Below the pieces are notes generated by a model, which was given only the letters and a program-made list of their open reading frames with translations, searched no databases and was not told the origin of the DNA. A stretch of DNA of 59,215 nt from Pseudomonas juntendi. GTDB lineage: Bacteria; Pseudomonadota; Gammaproteobacteria; Pseudomonadales; Pseudomonadaceae. Shown here piece after piece: positions 44,800 through 54,030 of this stretch; within the stretch, counting starts at the first letter, position 1; every line of letters begins with the position of its first letter. The stretch lies in NCBI RefSeq assembly GCF_009932375.1, contig NZ_BLJG01000210.1, positions 1 through 59,215 of the forward strand, written 5' to 3'. The translations under genes and the position numbers were made by a program.

Positions 44800-46149
44800 T
44801 CAGTCCTGTTGTGGGGCCAGGGCTTCGTGCAGGCTTCGAATGGCTGCATCCCGCGCTTCTGCGCTGGCGAACTGCGGCCCGTCGGCAACCTGTTCACCGT
44901 TGAGCCACAAGCCGAAACCCAGGCCCTGCACACGCACATCGGCCTCAGCACCCTGCTGCAGTTGCTTGCTCACCGCACCTGCACTCTTGCCGTCGGCAAA
45001 GCTGCGCGACAACAGCAGTTGCTCACCGTCGGCGGCCAGCAGGCGGAAGCGGAAGCTGCCGTCCTCATCACGGAAGCTGACGAAACGCGCGCTCTTGGCG
45101 GCCTTTTTCTTCACTTCGGTACTGGTTTGCACGCTGCTGCGGAACGAGCGCAGGCCAACCGCCTCGCGCAGTTGCTCCAGGAACGGGGTGGCAATCTTGC
45201 GGGCCTTGGCGGCCCCCGCCAGCAGGATATCCTCAAGGTCGGCCGGGCGCGCGATCAGCTGGTGGTAGTGCTCGCGTTTTTCCGCCAACTGACCGTCCAG
45301 CAACTGGAACAGGCGCTGCTTGGCATCGCCCCAGCCCAGGCCCTGCAACAACTCGTCGCGGAACCCGGCGCACTGTTCTGGCGTGGCGAAGGCCTGGTAG
45401 AGGGTGAACAGGTGCGAAGTGTCCGGGTCCTTGGCTTCGCCAGGCGCACGCGAATCGGTCACGATGCGCGAGATGGCGTCTTTCATGTCCTTGGCGCTGG
45501 TGAACAACGGAATGGTGTTGTCGTAGCTCTTGGACATCTTGCGCCCGTCCAGGCCCGGCAGGGTCGCCACGCTTTCTTCGATCACCGCCTCTGGCAGGGC
45601 GAAGAAGTCCTTGCCTTGGCCGAACAGGTGGTTGAAACGCTGACCGATGTCCCGGGCCATTTCCACGTGCTGGATCTGGTCGCGGCCCACCGGCACCTTG
45701 TTGGCATTGAACATCAGGATGTCGGCCGCCATCAGCACCGGGTAGCTGAACAAGCCCATGGTCACGCCGGCATCCGGGTCTTCACCGGCTTCCACGTTCT
45801 TGTCCACCGAGGCTTTGTAGGCATGTGCACGGTTGAGCAGGCCTTTGGCTGCAACGCAGGTCAGCAACCAGGTCAATTCGGGGATTTCCGGAATATCGGA
45901 CTGGCGGTAGAAGGTCACCTTGTCGGCGTCCAGGCCACCGGCCAGCCAGGTGGCGGCGATTTCCAGGCGCGAGCGCTGGATGCGCAGCGGGTCGTCGCAC
46001 TTGATCAGCGCGTGATAGTCGGCCAGGAAATAGAACGAGTCGACACCGGGCTGCTGGCTGGCACGGATCGCCGGGCGGATGGCGCCGGCGTAGTTGCCCA
46101 GGTGCGGAGTGCCGGTGGTGGTGATACCGGTGAGAATGCGCGTGGTCAT
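44800..46149 (-). CDS. trpS: Tryptophanyl-tRNA synthetase with C-terminal extension
   Basis: A 449-residue class I synthetase. The catalytic core has the HIGH equivalent [13 protein letters not shown] near residue 13 and KMSKSYDNT near 202. Usual bacterial TrpS is about 330 residues; here a Lys-rich link and a tail of about 106 residues (from 344) are added. The tail has two beta-alpha repeats ([20 protein letters not shown] and [18 protein letters not shown]) that recall the YegP/DUF1508 fold. It follows the hydrolase gene by 25 bases, so the two may be co-transcribed. Confidence 0.95.
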   Translation of the reverse strand: MTTRILTGITTTGTPHLGNYAGAIRPAIRASQQPGVDSFYFLADYHALIKCDDPLRIQRSRLEIAATWLAGGLDADKVTFYRQSDIPEIPELTWLLTCVAAKGLLNRAHAYKASVDKNVEAGEDPDAGVTMGLFSYPVLMAADILMFNANKVPVGRDQIQHVEMARDIGQRFNHLFGQGKDFFALPEAVIEESVATLPGLDGRKMSKSYDNTIPLFTSAKDMKDAISRIVTDSRAPGEAKDPDTSHLFTLYQAFATPEQCAGFRDELLQGLGWGDAKQRLFQLLDGQLAEKREHYHQLIARPADLEDILLAGAAKARKIATPFLEQLREAVGLRSFRSSVQTSTEVKKKAAKSARFVSFRDEDGSFRFRLLAADGEQLLLSRSFADGKSAGAVSKQLQQGAEADVRVQGLGFGLWLNGEQVADGPQFASAEARDAAIRSLHEALAPQQD

Positions 46150-46174
46150 GGGTGTTCGCTTATTCAGGCTTGGC

Positions 46175-46810
46175 TCAGTTCGAAAGGCGCGGCAGCAGCA
46201 GATCCTTGAGATCGGTCAGCTTGCCATGAAAGAAGTGTCCGCATTCTGCCACTTTCAGCAGCTCATGGGGGCGCGACAGGCTGTCGGACCAATCGTAAAC
46301 CAGCTGCGGCGCGACCACTTCATCGGCCTCCGGCTGCACCACGGTGATCGGGCATTGCTGTGGCAGGGGGAATTCGTCGGTCAGGCGCATTACCGCTGGG
46401 GCAATCATGAACAAGTGCTGCAGGCTCACCCCGCCCGCCTCCAAGCGGCCAGCCAGGCTGGTGGCAACGAAGCCGCCGAACGAGAAGCCCATCAGCACCA
46501 GCGGCAATTGCGGGTGCTTATCGCGCAGCCAGGCCGCAGCAGCCTCGGCATCGGCCACTTCGCCTGCGCCCATGTCGTGGCTGCCAGCGCTCTGCCCAAC
46601 GCCCCGGTAGTTGAACCGCAGGGTCACATAGCCGGCGTCACGGGCGGTGCGCTGCAGGGTCGAGACCACCTTGTTGAGCATGGTGCCGCCCTGAACCGGG
46701 TTGGGGTGGCAGATGAGCACCGCGCCGCGGGCATCGGCCACGTCCAGGTACAAGGCTTCCAACTGGCCACTGGGGCCATCGATGAACAAGGGGGTTTCGC
46801 GGACAAGCAA
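46175..46810 (-). CDS. Alpha/beta hydrolase (YfhR/CocE-like short form)
   Basis: A 211-residue hydrolase-fold protein: the oxyanion strand region [20 protein letters not shown], nucleophile elbow GFSFGGFVA (Ser in G-F-S-F-G), Asp in QPEADEVV and the catalytic His in [11 protein letters not shown]. The start [10 protein letters not shown] is at 46810. Family members are uncharacterised esterases; no substrate can be read from the sequence. Confidence 0.82.
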   Translation of the reverse strand: MLVRETPLFIDGPSGQLEALYLDVADARGAVLICHPNPVQGGTMLNKVVSTLQRTARDAGYVTLRFNYRGVGQSAGSHDMGAGEVADAEAAAAWLRDKHPQLPLVLMGFSFGGFVATSLAGRLEAGGVSLQHLFMIAPAVMRLTDEFPLPQQCPITVVQPEADEVVAPQLVYDWSDSLSRPHELLKVAECGHFFHGKLTDLKDLLLPRLSN

Positions 46811-46945
46811 GGCACTACTCCGTGACCTCGGGGTGGGTCGTTTCGTCTAGGTGAGGAATTCTGTTCTGATTTGCGATCGCTCGCGGTATACAGCGCAGGT
46901 CTGAGCCGTTAACGTAAAGCAAAGCCGTTTATAGAGGAAGGACTC

Positions 46946-47383
46946 GTGGAACTCTCGCTCCTTGTTTGGTTGTTGCCGACCTTGGCCCTGGTCATTGGCG
47001 TGGTCGTCGGTTTCGTCGTGGCTCGCCTGCTGCCCAATGCCGCGCCCAGCAGCACGCAGCGCCAGCTGGATGAAATGCAGAAACGCTTCGACAACTACCA
47101 GAACGAAGTGGTTACCCACTTCAACAGCACTGCAGTACTGGTCAAGAAGCTGACCCAGAGCTACCAGGATGTCCAGGACCACCTGGCCGACGGTGCCAAC
47201 ACCCTGGCGCTGGACGAACTGACCCGCCAGCGCCTGCTGGCCGCCCTGCACTCCGAAGGTGCGCATGGCCCCCGTGATCGCCTGACCCCACCGAAGGACA
47301 CTGCCGAAGTGCCGCGCGATTATGCGCCAAAAGTGCCGAATTCCCCGGGCATGCTCGACGAGAGCTACGGGCTCAAGCGTTGA
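46946..47383 (+). CDS. zapG: ZapG/YhcB family membrane protein (DUF1043)
   Basis: A 145-residue protein with one N-terminal membrane helix (LLVWLLPTLALVIGVVVGFV, about 5-24), a coiled coil (STQRQLDEMQKRFDNYQNEV) and a disordered Pro-rich end. E. coli YhcB/ZapG links cell division, rod shape and envelope synthesis. The GAGGAAGGACTC leader gives a good ribosome site. It has its own terminator. Confidence 0.9.
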   Translation: MELSLLVWLLPTLALVIGVVVGFVVARLLPNAAPSSTQRQLDEMQKRFDNYQNEVVTHFNSTAVLVKKLTQSYQDVQDHLADGANTLALDELTRQRLLAALHSEGAHGPRDRLTPPKDTAEVPRDYAPKVPNSPGMLDESYGLKR

Positions 47384-47400
47384 TTCGCTGAACATGAAGA

Positions 47401-47424
47401 AGGCCTCGTGAGAGGCCTTTTTTG
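47401..47424 (+). terminator. Terminator of zapG
   Basis: AAGGCCTC-GTG-AGAGGCC followed by TTTTTTG, 18 bases beyond the stop. Confidence 0.88.
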
Positions 47425-47469
47425 TGGGCAGCCCAGGTACGCCGAAGCATTTGAAATCTGCGCAATATC

Positions 47470-47556
47470 TGTGGGAGCGGGCGTGCCCGCGAGCACAGAG
47501 GTAGGGGGTGCGAGCCACCGCGCTGGATTCTTCGCGGGCACGCCCGCTCCCACAGG
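47470..47556. repeat. REP pair between zapG and mdeA
   Basis: GTGGGAGCGGGCGTGCCCGC at the left and its inverted partner at the right, about 35 bases apart, between the convergent zapG and mdeA ends. Confidence 0.9.
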
Positions 47557-47612
47557 CCCCTGCTAAATCAATAAGTTATGTACTGCTCTATGGAACGGCC
47601 AGCCCCAACAAC

Positions 47613-48809
47613 CTAGCTGCAAGCCTGCAATGCCTGCTCGACATCCGCCAGCAGGTCTTCCACATCCTCCAACCCCACCGATAAGCGCACCAACCCCTCC
47701 GAGATCCCGTGATGCGCCCGCTCCTCTGGCGTATAGCTGGAATGGGTCATGCTCGCCGGGTGCTGCGCCAACGATTCGGCATCCCCCAGGCTCACCGCCC
47801 GGGCAAACAGCTGCAGTGCGTTCATGAACCTGCGCCCGGCCTCGATGCCACCCTTGAGCTCAAAAGCAATCATCCCGCCCGGCAAACGCATCTGCCGCTG
47901 CGCCAGCTCGTATTGGGCGAACGATGGCAAGCCCGGGTAGTGGATAAGCTCGACCTGAGGCTGCCGAGCCAGGAACTGCGCTACCTCCAGTGCGTTGGCG
48001 CAGTGGCGGTCCATGCGCAGTGCAAGGGTCTTGATCCCGCGCATCAATAAAGCCGCGTCATGCGGAGACAGCACCGCCCCGGTCATGTCCTTCAGCCCTT
48101 CCAGACGAATGCGGTCGACCAGCGCCTTGCGCCCCACTACCAACCCCGCGGTGATATCACCATGGCCACTGAGGTACTTGGTCGCTGAATGCACCACCAG
48201 GTCCGCCCCCAACGCCAGTGGCCGCTGCAGGTAGGGCGTGCAATAGGTGTTGTCGACCACGATATGCAATCCATGCCCGTGGGCCACCTCGGCGACCGCC
48301 GCGATATCCACCAGCTGCATGTTGGGGTTGGCTGGCGTTTCAAAGTAGATCATGCGTGTCTTGCGGGTGATGGACGCCCTTAAAGCCTTGGCGTCATTGA
48401 GGTCGACGTGACGGACCTTCACCCCGAACTGGCCAATGCCGTGATGCAGAAACGCAAAGGTGCACCCATACAAGGTATGCCCCACGATCAGTTCGTCGCC
48501 GGGGCGCAGCAGGGTCCAGATTGTCGAGGTAATCGCGCCCATCCCCGACGCCAGCGCCAAGCCTGCCTCACCACCCTCCAGCGAAGCCATGCGCTCCTCC
48601 AGCAGCGCCAATGTGGGGTTGGAGATGCGGCTGTAGAAATGCCCTGCCACGTCCCCGGCAAAGCACGCTGCGCCGTGTTCAACAGTGGGAAAAGCATAGG
48701 TGGCGGTCTGGAAAACCGGCGGCACCAGCGCGCCACTATGGGACAGCGGGTCGTAGCCGTGGTGGATGGCTCGCGTGGAAAAACCGGTGTTGTTATGGGA
48801 GTCGCGCAT
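47613..48809 (-). CDS. mdeA: Methionine gamma-lyase
   Basis: A 398-residue PLP enzyme cleaving methionine to methanethiol, 2-oxobutyrate and ammonia. It matches the P. putida enzyme closely: PLP Lys211 in HSATKYLSGHGD and the gamma-lyase-specific Cys116 in HTLYGCTFAF, at the same numbers as the studied enzyme; cystathionine lyases usually have another residue there. Cytosolic tetramer. The divergent Lrp-type gene is the expected activator. Confidence 0.93.
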   Translation of the reverse strand: MRDSHNNTGFSTRAIHHGYDPLSHSGALVPPVFQTATYAFPTVEHGAACFAGDVAGHFYSRISNPTLALLEERMASLEGGEAGLALASGMGAITSTIWTLLRPGDELIVGHTLYGCTFAFLHHGIGQFGVKVRHVDLNDAKALRASITRKTRMIYFETPANPNMQLVDIAAVAEVAHGHGLHIVVDNTYCTPYLQRPLALGADLVVHSATKYLSGHGDITAGLVVGRKALVDRIRLEGLKDMTGAVLSPHDAALLMRGIKTLALRMDRHCANALEVAQFLARQPQVELIHYPGLPSFAQYELAQRQMRLPGGMIAFELKGGIEAGRRFMNALQLFARAVSLGDAESLAQHPASMTHSSYTPEERAHHGISEGLVRLSVGLEDVEDLLADVEQALQACS

Positions 48810-48863
48810 GGCAACAGCCTCTTGTGGTTTGCTATAAGCTTATGCCACCGAGCTGCCCGAATT

Positions 48864-48902
48864 TTTCCAAAGTAGCCCACACAGCGGCCTACTTGGTGGA
48901 AA
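48864..48902. promoter_or_regulatory. Inverted repeat in the mdeA-mdeR promoter region
   Basis: TTTCCAAAGTAG and CTACTTGGTGGAAA are inverted around 13 bases, midway between the divergent genes; a perfect ATAAGCTTAT palindrome lies nearby (about 48832-48842). The larger repeat is a plausible Lrp-type (MdeR) operator. AGGAGG precedes the mdeR start. Confidence 0.45.
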
Positions 48903-48936
48903 GAAAACAACAATCAAACAAGCAGGAGGGCAAAAC

Positions 48937-49416
48937 ATGCCTTCGAGCCTCGATCGCACCGACCGCGCCTTGCTGGCCGCCCTGCAGGACAACGCCCGCC
49001 TCACCGTTGCCGAACTCGCCGACCAGGTGGCACTGACCACCTCGCCCTGCTGGCGCCGCGTCAAACTGCTGGAGGACAACGGCTACATCACCGGTTACCA
49101 GGCCGTGCTCTCGCCCAAGTCACTGGGCTTCGGCGTCACTGCTTTTGTCAGCATCATGATGGACTCGCACACCAAGGACATGGCCCTGGCGTTCGAGCAG
49201 CGGCTGATGGAAATTCCCGAAATCGTCGCCTGTCACAACATCTCTGGGCGCTACGACTTTCTGCTGGAGATTCTGGCGAGGGACCTGGAATCGTTCGGCG
49301 AATTCACCCGCGAGGTGCTGCAGCGGTTGCCGGGGGTGAAGGAGATCTATTCGAGTTTTTCGTACAAGGCGGTGAAGGAGCGCCGGGTAATTCCTCTATC
49401 GGAACACCACATCTGA
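48937..49416 (+). CDS. mdeR: Lrp/AsnC-family regulator MdeR
   Basis: A 159-residue regulator: N-terminal winged HTH (LDRTDRALLAALQDNARLTV, VALTTSPCWRRVKLLEDNGY) and C-terminal RAM ligand domain (VSIMMDSHTKDMALAFEQRL, GRYDFLLEILARDLESFGEF). Divergent from mdeA; in P. putida MdeR activates mdeA in response to methionine. Typical length. Confidence 0.92.
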   Translation: MPSSLDRTDRALLAALQDNARLTVAELADQVALTTSPCWRRVKLLEDNGYITGYQAVLSPKSLGFGVTAFVSIMMDSHTKDMALAFEQRLMEIPEIVACHNISGRYDFLLEILARDLESFGEFTREVLQRLPGVKEIYSSFSYKAVKERRVIPLSEHHI

Positions 49417-49465
49417 ACGGCAAGCACGCCCCCCTGGCGCATCACCAGGCGTGAGACAACCTGCA

Positions 49466-49494
49466 CAAAAAAACCCCGCCGAAGCGGGGTTTTT
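49466..49494. terminator. Terminator between mdeR and cysNC
   Basis: ACCCCGC-CGAA-GCGGGGT, preceded by A7 and followed by TTTTTGG. It can end both convergent transcripts. Confidence 0.9.
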
Positions 49495-49512
49495 GGTAGT
49501 GCAGGCCAGCGC

Positions 49513-51414
49513 TTAGATCGCACCACGCTGACGCAGTACGTCCAACACCTGTTTAACGCCTTCGTCCACGCTGGTGGCCTGGGTGTCGATCACCAGGTCG
49601 GCATCCAGTGGCACATCGAACGGGAAGCTTTCACCCGGGATGTTGTCGCCACCGGCAGCGTACAGGCCCTGTGGGTCACGCTCGCGGCAAACCAGTGGGG
49701 ACGCCTGGACGTAAACCGTCACCAGGCGATCCTTGCCGATCAGCGCCTTGGCCTGTTCGCGGCCTTCGGCATCCGGGGCCACGAACGCTGCCAGGGTCAG
49801 CATGCCGGCTTCGTTGAACTGGCGCGCCACATGGGCGGCACGGCGCCAGTTTTCGGTGCGGCCAGCGCGGTCCTGCGGCAGGCCCTTGTTCAGGTCATGG
49901 CGCAGGTTCTGCCCGTCGAGCACGTACACTGCACGGCCCATGTCGAACAGCTTGCGCTCAACGGCATAGGCCAGGGTGCTCTTGCCGGCGCCAGAAAGGC
50001 CACTGAACAGCACGGTGGCTGGCTGCTGACCGAAACGCAGGGCGCGCTCCTCGGTAGACACGTGGGCCTGCTTGCCATGCTGGCCGGTGCTGCCATGCGG
50101 CAAGACTGGCTGGGCGATGATCATGCCTGCGCCGACGGTGCCGTTGGTGAGGCGGTCGATGACGATGAACGCACCGGTTGTGCGGTTGCTGTCGTAACCG
50201 TCCAGGGCAATGGCGCTGTCCAGGGATACCTTGACGCGGCCAATCTCGTTCAGCTGCAGGGCGCTGGCGGCGTCCTTCTCGAGGGTGTTCACATCAACCT
50301 TGTGGGTGATGCTGGCAATCGAGCCCGGCACGTAGCTGGTGGCGCGCTTGATGTCGTACTTTTTGCCCGGGAGCATCGGCTCTTCGGCCATCCACACCAG
50401 CATGGCATCGAATTGGTCAGTGACCGGTGGCACGTTGTCGGCATGCACCAGCAGGTCGCCACGGGAGATGTCGATCTCATCTTCCATGGTCAGGGTCACG
50501 GCCTGGCCTGGGCCGGCGCTTTCCAGTTCACCTTCATAGGTGACGATGGACTTGACCCGGCTGCTCTTGCCCGACGGCAGCACGACAATTTCGTCGCCCT
50601 TGTGCACCACGCCGCTGGCGAGGGTGCCGGCAAAACCGCGGAAGTTCAGGTTCGGCCGGTTGACGTACTGCACCGGGAAACGCAGGTCGGTGAAATTGCG
50701 GTCAGCCGACACTTCGACGGTTTCGAGGATTTCCATCAGGGTCGGGCCGGTGTACCACGGCGATTGCTCGCTGTGGTTGACCACGTTGTCACCCTTGAGC
50801 GCCGACATCGGCACGAAGTGCAGGCTGCTCGGGGTCAGGTTGATGGCTTCGGCGAACTTCAGGTAGTCCGCCTTGATGGCCTCGAAGACGCCTTCATCGA
50901 AGCCCTTCAGGTCCATCTTGTTGACCGCGACCACGATGTGCTTGATGCCCAGCAGCGACGCGATGTAGCTGTGGCGGCGGGTCTGGGTCTGCACGCCATA
51001 GCGGGCATCGACCAGGATGATCGCCAGGTCACAGGTGGATGCACCGGTGGCCATGTTGCGGGTGTACTGCTCGTGGCCCGGGGTGTCGGCGATGATGAAC
51101 TTGCGCTTGGCGGTGGAGAAATAGCGGTAGGCGACATCGATGGTGATGCCCTGCTCACGCTCGGCCTGCAGGCCGTCTACCAGCAGCGCCAGGTCGACCT
51201 CTTCGCCGGTGGTGCCAGACTTTTTCGAATCGCGGGTGATGGCCTCGAGGTGGTCCTCGTAGATCATCTTGGAGTCGTGCAACAGGCGCCCGATCAGGGT
51301 GCTCTTGCCGTCATCCACGTTGCCGCAGGTGAGGAAACGCAGCAGTTCTTTACGCTCGTGCTGAGCCAGGTAGGCGAGGATGTCCTCGCTGATCAGATCG
51401 GATTGATGACTCAT
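49513..51414 (-). CDS. cysNC: Bifunctional sulfate adenylyltransferase subunit 1 / APS kinase
   Basis: A 633-residue fusion. Residues 1-430 are CysN, an EF-Tu-like GTPase (P-loop [31 protein letters not shown]) that drives APS formation by CysD. Residues about 445-633 are CysC, the APS kinase (P-loop [15 protein letters not shown]), giving PAPS. Start [20 protein letters not shown] is canonical. It is separated from cysD by a repeat-flanked insertion with a small gene, although CysN and CysD work as one complex. Confidence 0.97.
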   Translation of the reverse strand: MSHQSDLISEDILAYLAQHERKELLRFLTCGNVDDGKSTLIGRLLHDSKMIYEDHLEAITRDSKKSGTTGEEVDLALLVDGLQAEREQGITIDVAYRYFSTAKRKFIIADTPGHEQYTRNMATGASTCDLAIILVDARYGVQTQTRRHSYIASLLGIKHIVVAVNKMDLKGFDEGVFEAIKADYLKFAEAINLTPSSLHFVPMSALKGDNVVNHSEQSPWYTGPTLMEILETVEVSADRNFTDLRFPVQYVNRPNLNFRGFAGTLASGVVHKGDEIVVLPSGKSSRVKSIVTYEGELESAGPGQAVTLTMEDEIDISRGDLLVHADNVPPVTDQFDAMLVWMAEEPMLPGKKYDIKRATSYVPGSIASITHKVDVNTLEKDAASALQLNEIGRVKVSLDSAIALDGYDSNRTTGAFIVIDRLTNGTVGAGMIIAQPVLPHGSTGQHGKQAHVSTEERALRFGQQPATVLFSGLSGAGKSTLAYAVERKLFDMGRAVYVLDGQNLRHDLNKGLPQDRAGRTENWRRAAHVARQFNEAGMLTLAAFVAPDAEGREQAKALIGKDRLVTVYVQASPLVCRERDPQGLYAAGGDNIPGESFPFDVPLDADLVIDTQATSVDEGVKQVLDVLRQRGAI

Positions 51415-51912
51415 TGCATTCAAGCTCCAAGCTGTAAGCTTCAAGCAGCAAGCTTGTCGGCGTACAGCTAGTTAGAAATTTTGTTGATCAACCCAGCAAG
51501 CATTCTGGATAGCTCACGGGTTTCAGTTATCCAGTCGTTGGCCAACTCGGCAGGCAAATAACCAATTTCACCGGCGATGATCAGTTGGGTCCGCAGTTCT
51601 GCGCAGGAAGCCTTCGCCACGCTCAGGAACCATGCCTTCTCCCGCATTCCTCTGCGCTCCATTCCCTCAGCGATATTGGAGGGGACTGAAACGGCTGCTC
51701 GAGTGATTTGGGACCTGAATCCAAAATCCCGACACCCAGCAAATGCCCGATATATCGCGACGGCTAAATTTTTACTTCTCTGCCAAACCAGCAACTTCTC
51801 AAAACCCACTGCAGGCACTCCCTGTGCGCCCGCAATGCAGGCGGCAGTCCACAAAAATCAGAAACTACTCGCTCCGCTTCTGTCTTGCAGCTTGCCGCTT
51901 GTAACTTGAAGC
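51415..51912 (-). mobile_element. Putative repeat-bounded element carrying a four-helix-bundle gene
   Basis: Read along the cys operon, the first arm (AGCTTCA AGTTACA AGCGGCA AGCTGCA AGACAGA) overlaps the cysD TAA, and the second arm (TTGCTGC TTGAAGC TTACAGC TTGGAGC TTGAATGC) ends at the cysNC start. Both are heptamer arrays of the type seen at 42299 and 43511, in opposite orientation. Between them lies the small gene in A/T-richer DNA: two sampled 60-base lines (51481-51540 and 51721-51780) each have 28 G+C. The boundaries are inferred; no target-site duplication was recognised. Confidence 0.6.
51468..51809 (-). CDS. Four-helix-bundle protein of the 23S rRNA IVS (S23/IVP, Avd-related) family
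   Basis: A 113-residue, all-helical protein starting [20 protein letters not shown]. The family signature [16 protein letters not shown] is at residues 34-49, followed by the helix [16 protein letters not shown] (61-76) and [16 protein letters not shown] at 51809 was chosen because GGGAG lies eight bases upstream; a longer frame opens at TTG 51854 without a ribosome site. Relatives are encoded in 23S rRNA intervening sequences, and the Avd protein of diversity-generating retroelements has the same fold; these bind nucleic acid as pentamers. Here it sits in the cysD-cysNC mRNA between inverted repeats. Its function is unknown. Confidence 0.85.
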   Translation of the reverse strand: MGFEKLLVWQRSKNLAVAIYRAFAGCRDFGFRSQITRAAVSVPSNIAEGMERRGMREKAWFLSVAKASCAELRTQLIIAGEIGYLPAELANDWITETRELSRMLAGLINKISN

Positions 51913-52830
51913 TTAGAAATAGCCCTGACGTTTCTTGTCTTCCATCGAACCGGCGCCATCGTGGTCGATGACCCGGCCCTGGCGCTCGGAAGTGCGCGTC
52001 AGGAGCATTTCCTGAATGATGTCGGTGAGCGTTTCGGCCTCCGACTCGACAGCGCCCGTGAGCGGGTAGCAGCCGAGGGTACGGAAACGCACCTTCTTCT
52101 TGACGATGCGGGCTTTCTCTTCCTCGGAGAGGTGTTCGAGGATGCGCTCGTCGTCGATCATGATCAGGGTGCCGTTCTTCTCGATGACTTCACGCTCGGC
52201 AGCGAAGTACAGCGGCACGATCGGGATGCCTTCGAGGTAGATGTACTGCCAGATGTCCAGTTCGGTCCAGTTCGACAGCGGGAAGACGCGGATCGACTCA
52301 CCTTTGTTGACCTTGCCGTTGTACACGTTCCACAGCTCGGGGCGCTGGTTCTTCGGGTCCCAGCGGTGCTTGCTGTCACGGAACGAGTACACACGCTCCT
52401 TGGCCCGCGACTTCTCTTCGTCGCGGCGAGCACCACCGAAGGCGGCGTCGAAACCATGCTTGTCCAGCGCCTGTTTCAGGCCCTGGGTCTTCATGATGTC
52501 GGTGTGCTTGGAGCTGCCATGGGTGAACGGGTTGATGCCCTGCGCCACACCCTCGGGGTTGACGTGGGTGATCAGCTCCAGGCCCATTTCCTCGACCATC
52601 TTGTCGCGGAACCTGTACATCTCCTGGAATTTCCACTGGGTGTCGACGTGCATGACCGGGAACGGCAGCTTGCCCGGGAAAAAGGCCTTGCGCGCCAGGT
52701 GCAGCATCACGGCGGAATCCTTGCCGATCGAGTACAGCATCACCGGGTTGTCGAACTCGGCGGCCACCTCGCGGATGATGTGGATGCTTTCCGCCTCCAG
52801 CTGTTTCAAGTGCGTCAGTTTGTCGACCAT
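51913..52830 (-). CDS. cysD: Sulfate adenylyltransferase subunit 2
   Basis: A 305-residue PAPS-reductase-fold ATP pyrophosphatase that makes APS from ATP and sulfate with CysN. PP-loop [17 protein letters not shown] near 35, [20 protein letters not shown], and the C-terminal [20 protein letters not shown] are typical. The heptamer arm begins right at its stop. First gene of the operon. Confidence 0.97.
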
Positions 52831-52886
52831 GGCTACTCACGAAAAACGATCTTATGGACGGCCTGCGGGCCGTGTTCGAGCGGATC

Positions 52887-52915
52887 ACTGTATCACAGCG
52901 GCTGCTTCTATTTAG
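52887..52915 (-). promoter_or_regulatory. Candidate cysD promoter
   Basis: Minus strand TACAGT (52892-52887) with CTAAAT 17 bases upstream as a poor -35, as expected for an activator-dependent (CysB-type) promoter. The CysB site itself was not identified. Confidence 0.35.
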
Positions 52916-52988
52916 GCGGCCAGCTAGATCGAAAAAGTCTAACGATATGACTGGGGGTTAGGCTAATGCCTGCTCAATTAAGCGTTAC

Positions 52989-53096
52989 TGGGGCTGCTTT
53001 GCAGCCCTTCGCGGGCACGCCCGCTCCCACTCGTTTGGCGCTGAACTCAAGAAATGCGCGCCCCCCTGTGGGAGCGGGCGTGCCCGCGAAGGGGCC
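52989..53096. repeat. REP pair between cysD and nif3-like gene
   Basis: Left unit GGGGCTGCTTTGCAGCCCTT followed by the REP core, and an inverted REP at the right, about 37 bases apart. About 25 bases before the left unit (GCGTTACT-type) also match the copy near 35975, so the repeated block is longer than the REP core. Confidence 0.9.
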
Positions 53097-53103
53097 AGTC
53101 AGG

Positions 53104-53862
53104 TCAGATCGGGTTCGGGCAATCGATGAACAAGTGTTCCACGGCAAACCGCCGCGCCAGGTAATCACCCAGCGCCTGCACCCCATACCGCTCGGTGGCA
53201 TGGTGCCCTGCGGCGATGAAGCTGACGCCATTCTCCCGCGCACTGTGGTAGGTCTGCTCCGACGCCTCGCCCGTCAGGTACAGGTCTACCCCGGCGGCAA
53301 TCGCCGTGTCGATATAGCCCTGCCCGCCCCCGGTGCACCAGCCGACCCGGCGGATCATTTCGTCGCCTTCGACCAGCAGCGGCTCACGCCTCAGCACCTC
53401 CTGCACGCGCCGGGCAAAATCGCGGGCGGTCATCGGTTCGGCCAACGAACCCACCAGCCCGACCACCTTGGGGTTCTCCGGGTCAAGCGGCCCTTCGACG
53501 GTAATCTCCAGTTGCCGCGCCAGCTGCACGTTGTTGCCCACCTCAGGGTGTACATCCAGCGGCAAGTGGAATGCCAGCAGGCTGATGTCGTTGTTCAGCA
53601 AGGTTTTCAGGCGGCGCTGGCGGATGCCGGTGATGCAGGGGTTTTCGCCCTTCCAGAAGTAGCCGTGGTGCACCAGCACCAGGTCGGCTTCGGCCTCGAC
53701 CGCGGCATCCAGCAACGCCTGGCTGGCGGTGACACCGCTGACGATACGGCTGACCTGCGGCCGGCCTTCGACCTGCAGGCCATTGGGGCAGTAGTCCTGG
53801 ATCCTGGCGCTGCCCAGGTAACGCTCGGCTTCTTCAACCAGGGTGTTTAGCGCGACGGCCAT
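53104..53862 (-). CDS. Nif3-like dinuclear metal-centre protein (YbgI)
   Basis: A 252-residue protein of the NIF3/YbgI family, a toroidal hexamer with a dinuclear metal site. Ligand motifs visible are DLVLVHHGYFW (HHG), LLAFHLPLDVHPEVGNN (H..LD) and the C-terminal SFIAAGHHATERYG. The catalytic role is unsettled; GTP cyclohydrolase-like and hydrolase roles have been proposed. It diverges from algW. Confidence 0.9.
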   Translation of the reverse strand: MAVALNTLVEEAERYLGSARIQDYCPNGLQVEGRPQVSRIVSGVTASQALLDAAVEAEADLVLVHHGYFWKGENPCITGIRQRRLKTLLNNDISLLAFHLPLDVHPEVGNNVQLARQLEITVEGPLDPENPKVVGLVGSLAEPMTARDFARRVQEVLRREPLLVEGDEMIRRVGWCTGGGQGYIDTAIAAGVDLYLTGEASEQTYHSARENGVSFIAAGHHATERYGVQALGDYLARRFAVEHLFIDCPNPI

Positions 53863-53917
53863 GAAAATCTCCTCAAAAACTGCACACTCCCCAGGCGCAA
53901 CGCACAGGGAACGCCCG

Positions 53918-53923
53918 TATAAT
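53918..53923 (+). promoter_or_regulatory. Candidate algW promoter (-10)
   Basis: A perfect TATAAT, about 110 bases before the algW ATG, but no good -35 at 17 bases (GCGCAA). Confidence 0.35.
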
Positions 53924-54030
53924 GCCGGCCATTATGGGCCGTCGCCGGCACTGGGGGAACCGGTGTATGATCGCGCGCGCTCATGCCCCACCGCGCGGCC
54001 ACTGGCTCCCGCTCTTTTCAGGACTCGTTC

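Noticed and set aside
51415..51912. Diversity-generating retroelement (Avd-like gene as its accessory)
   Set aside because: No reverse transcriptase, template repeat or variable target gene is visible in the window; only the fold family is shared.
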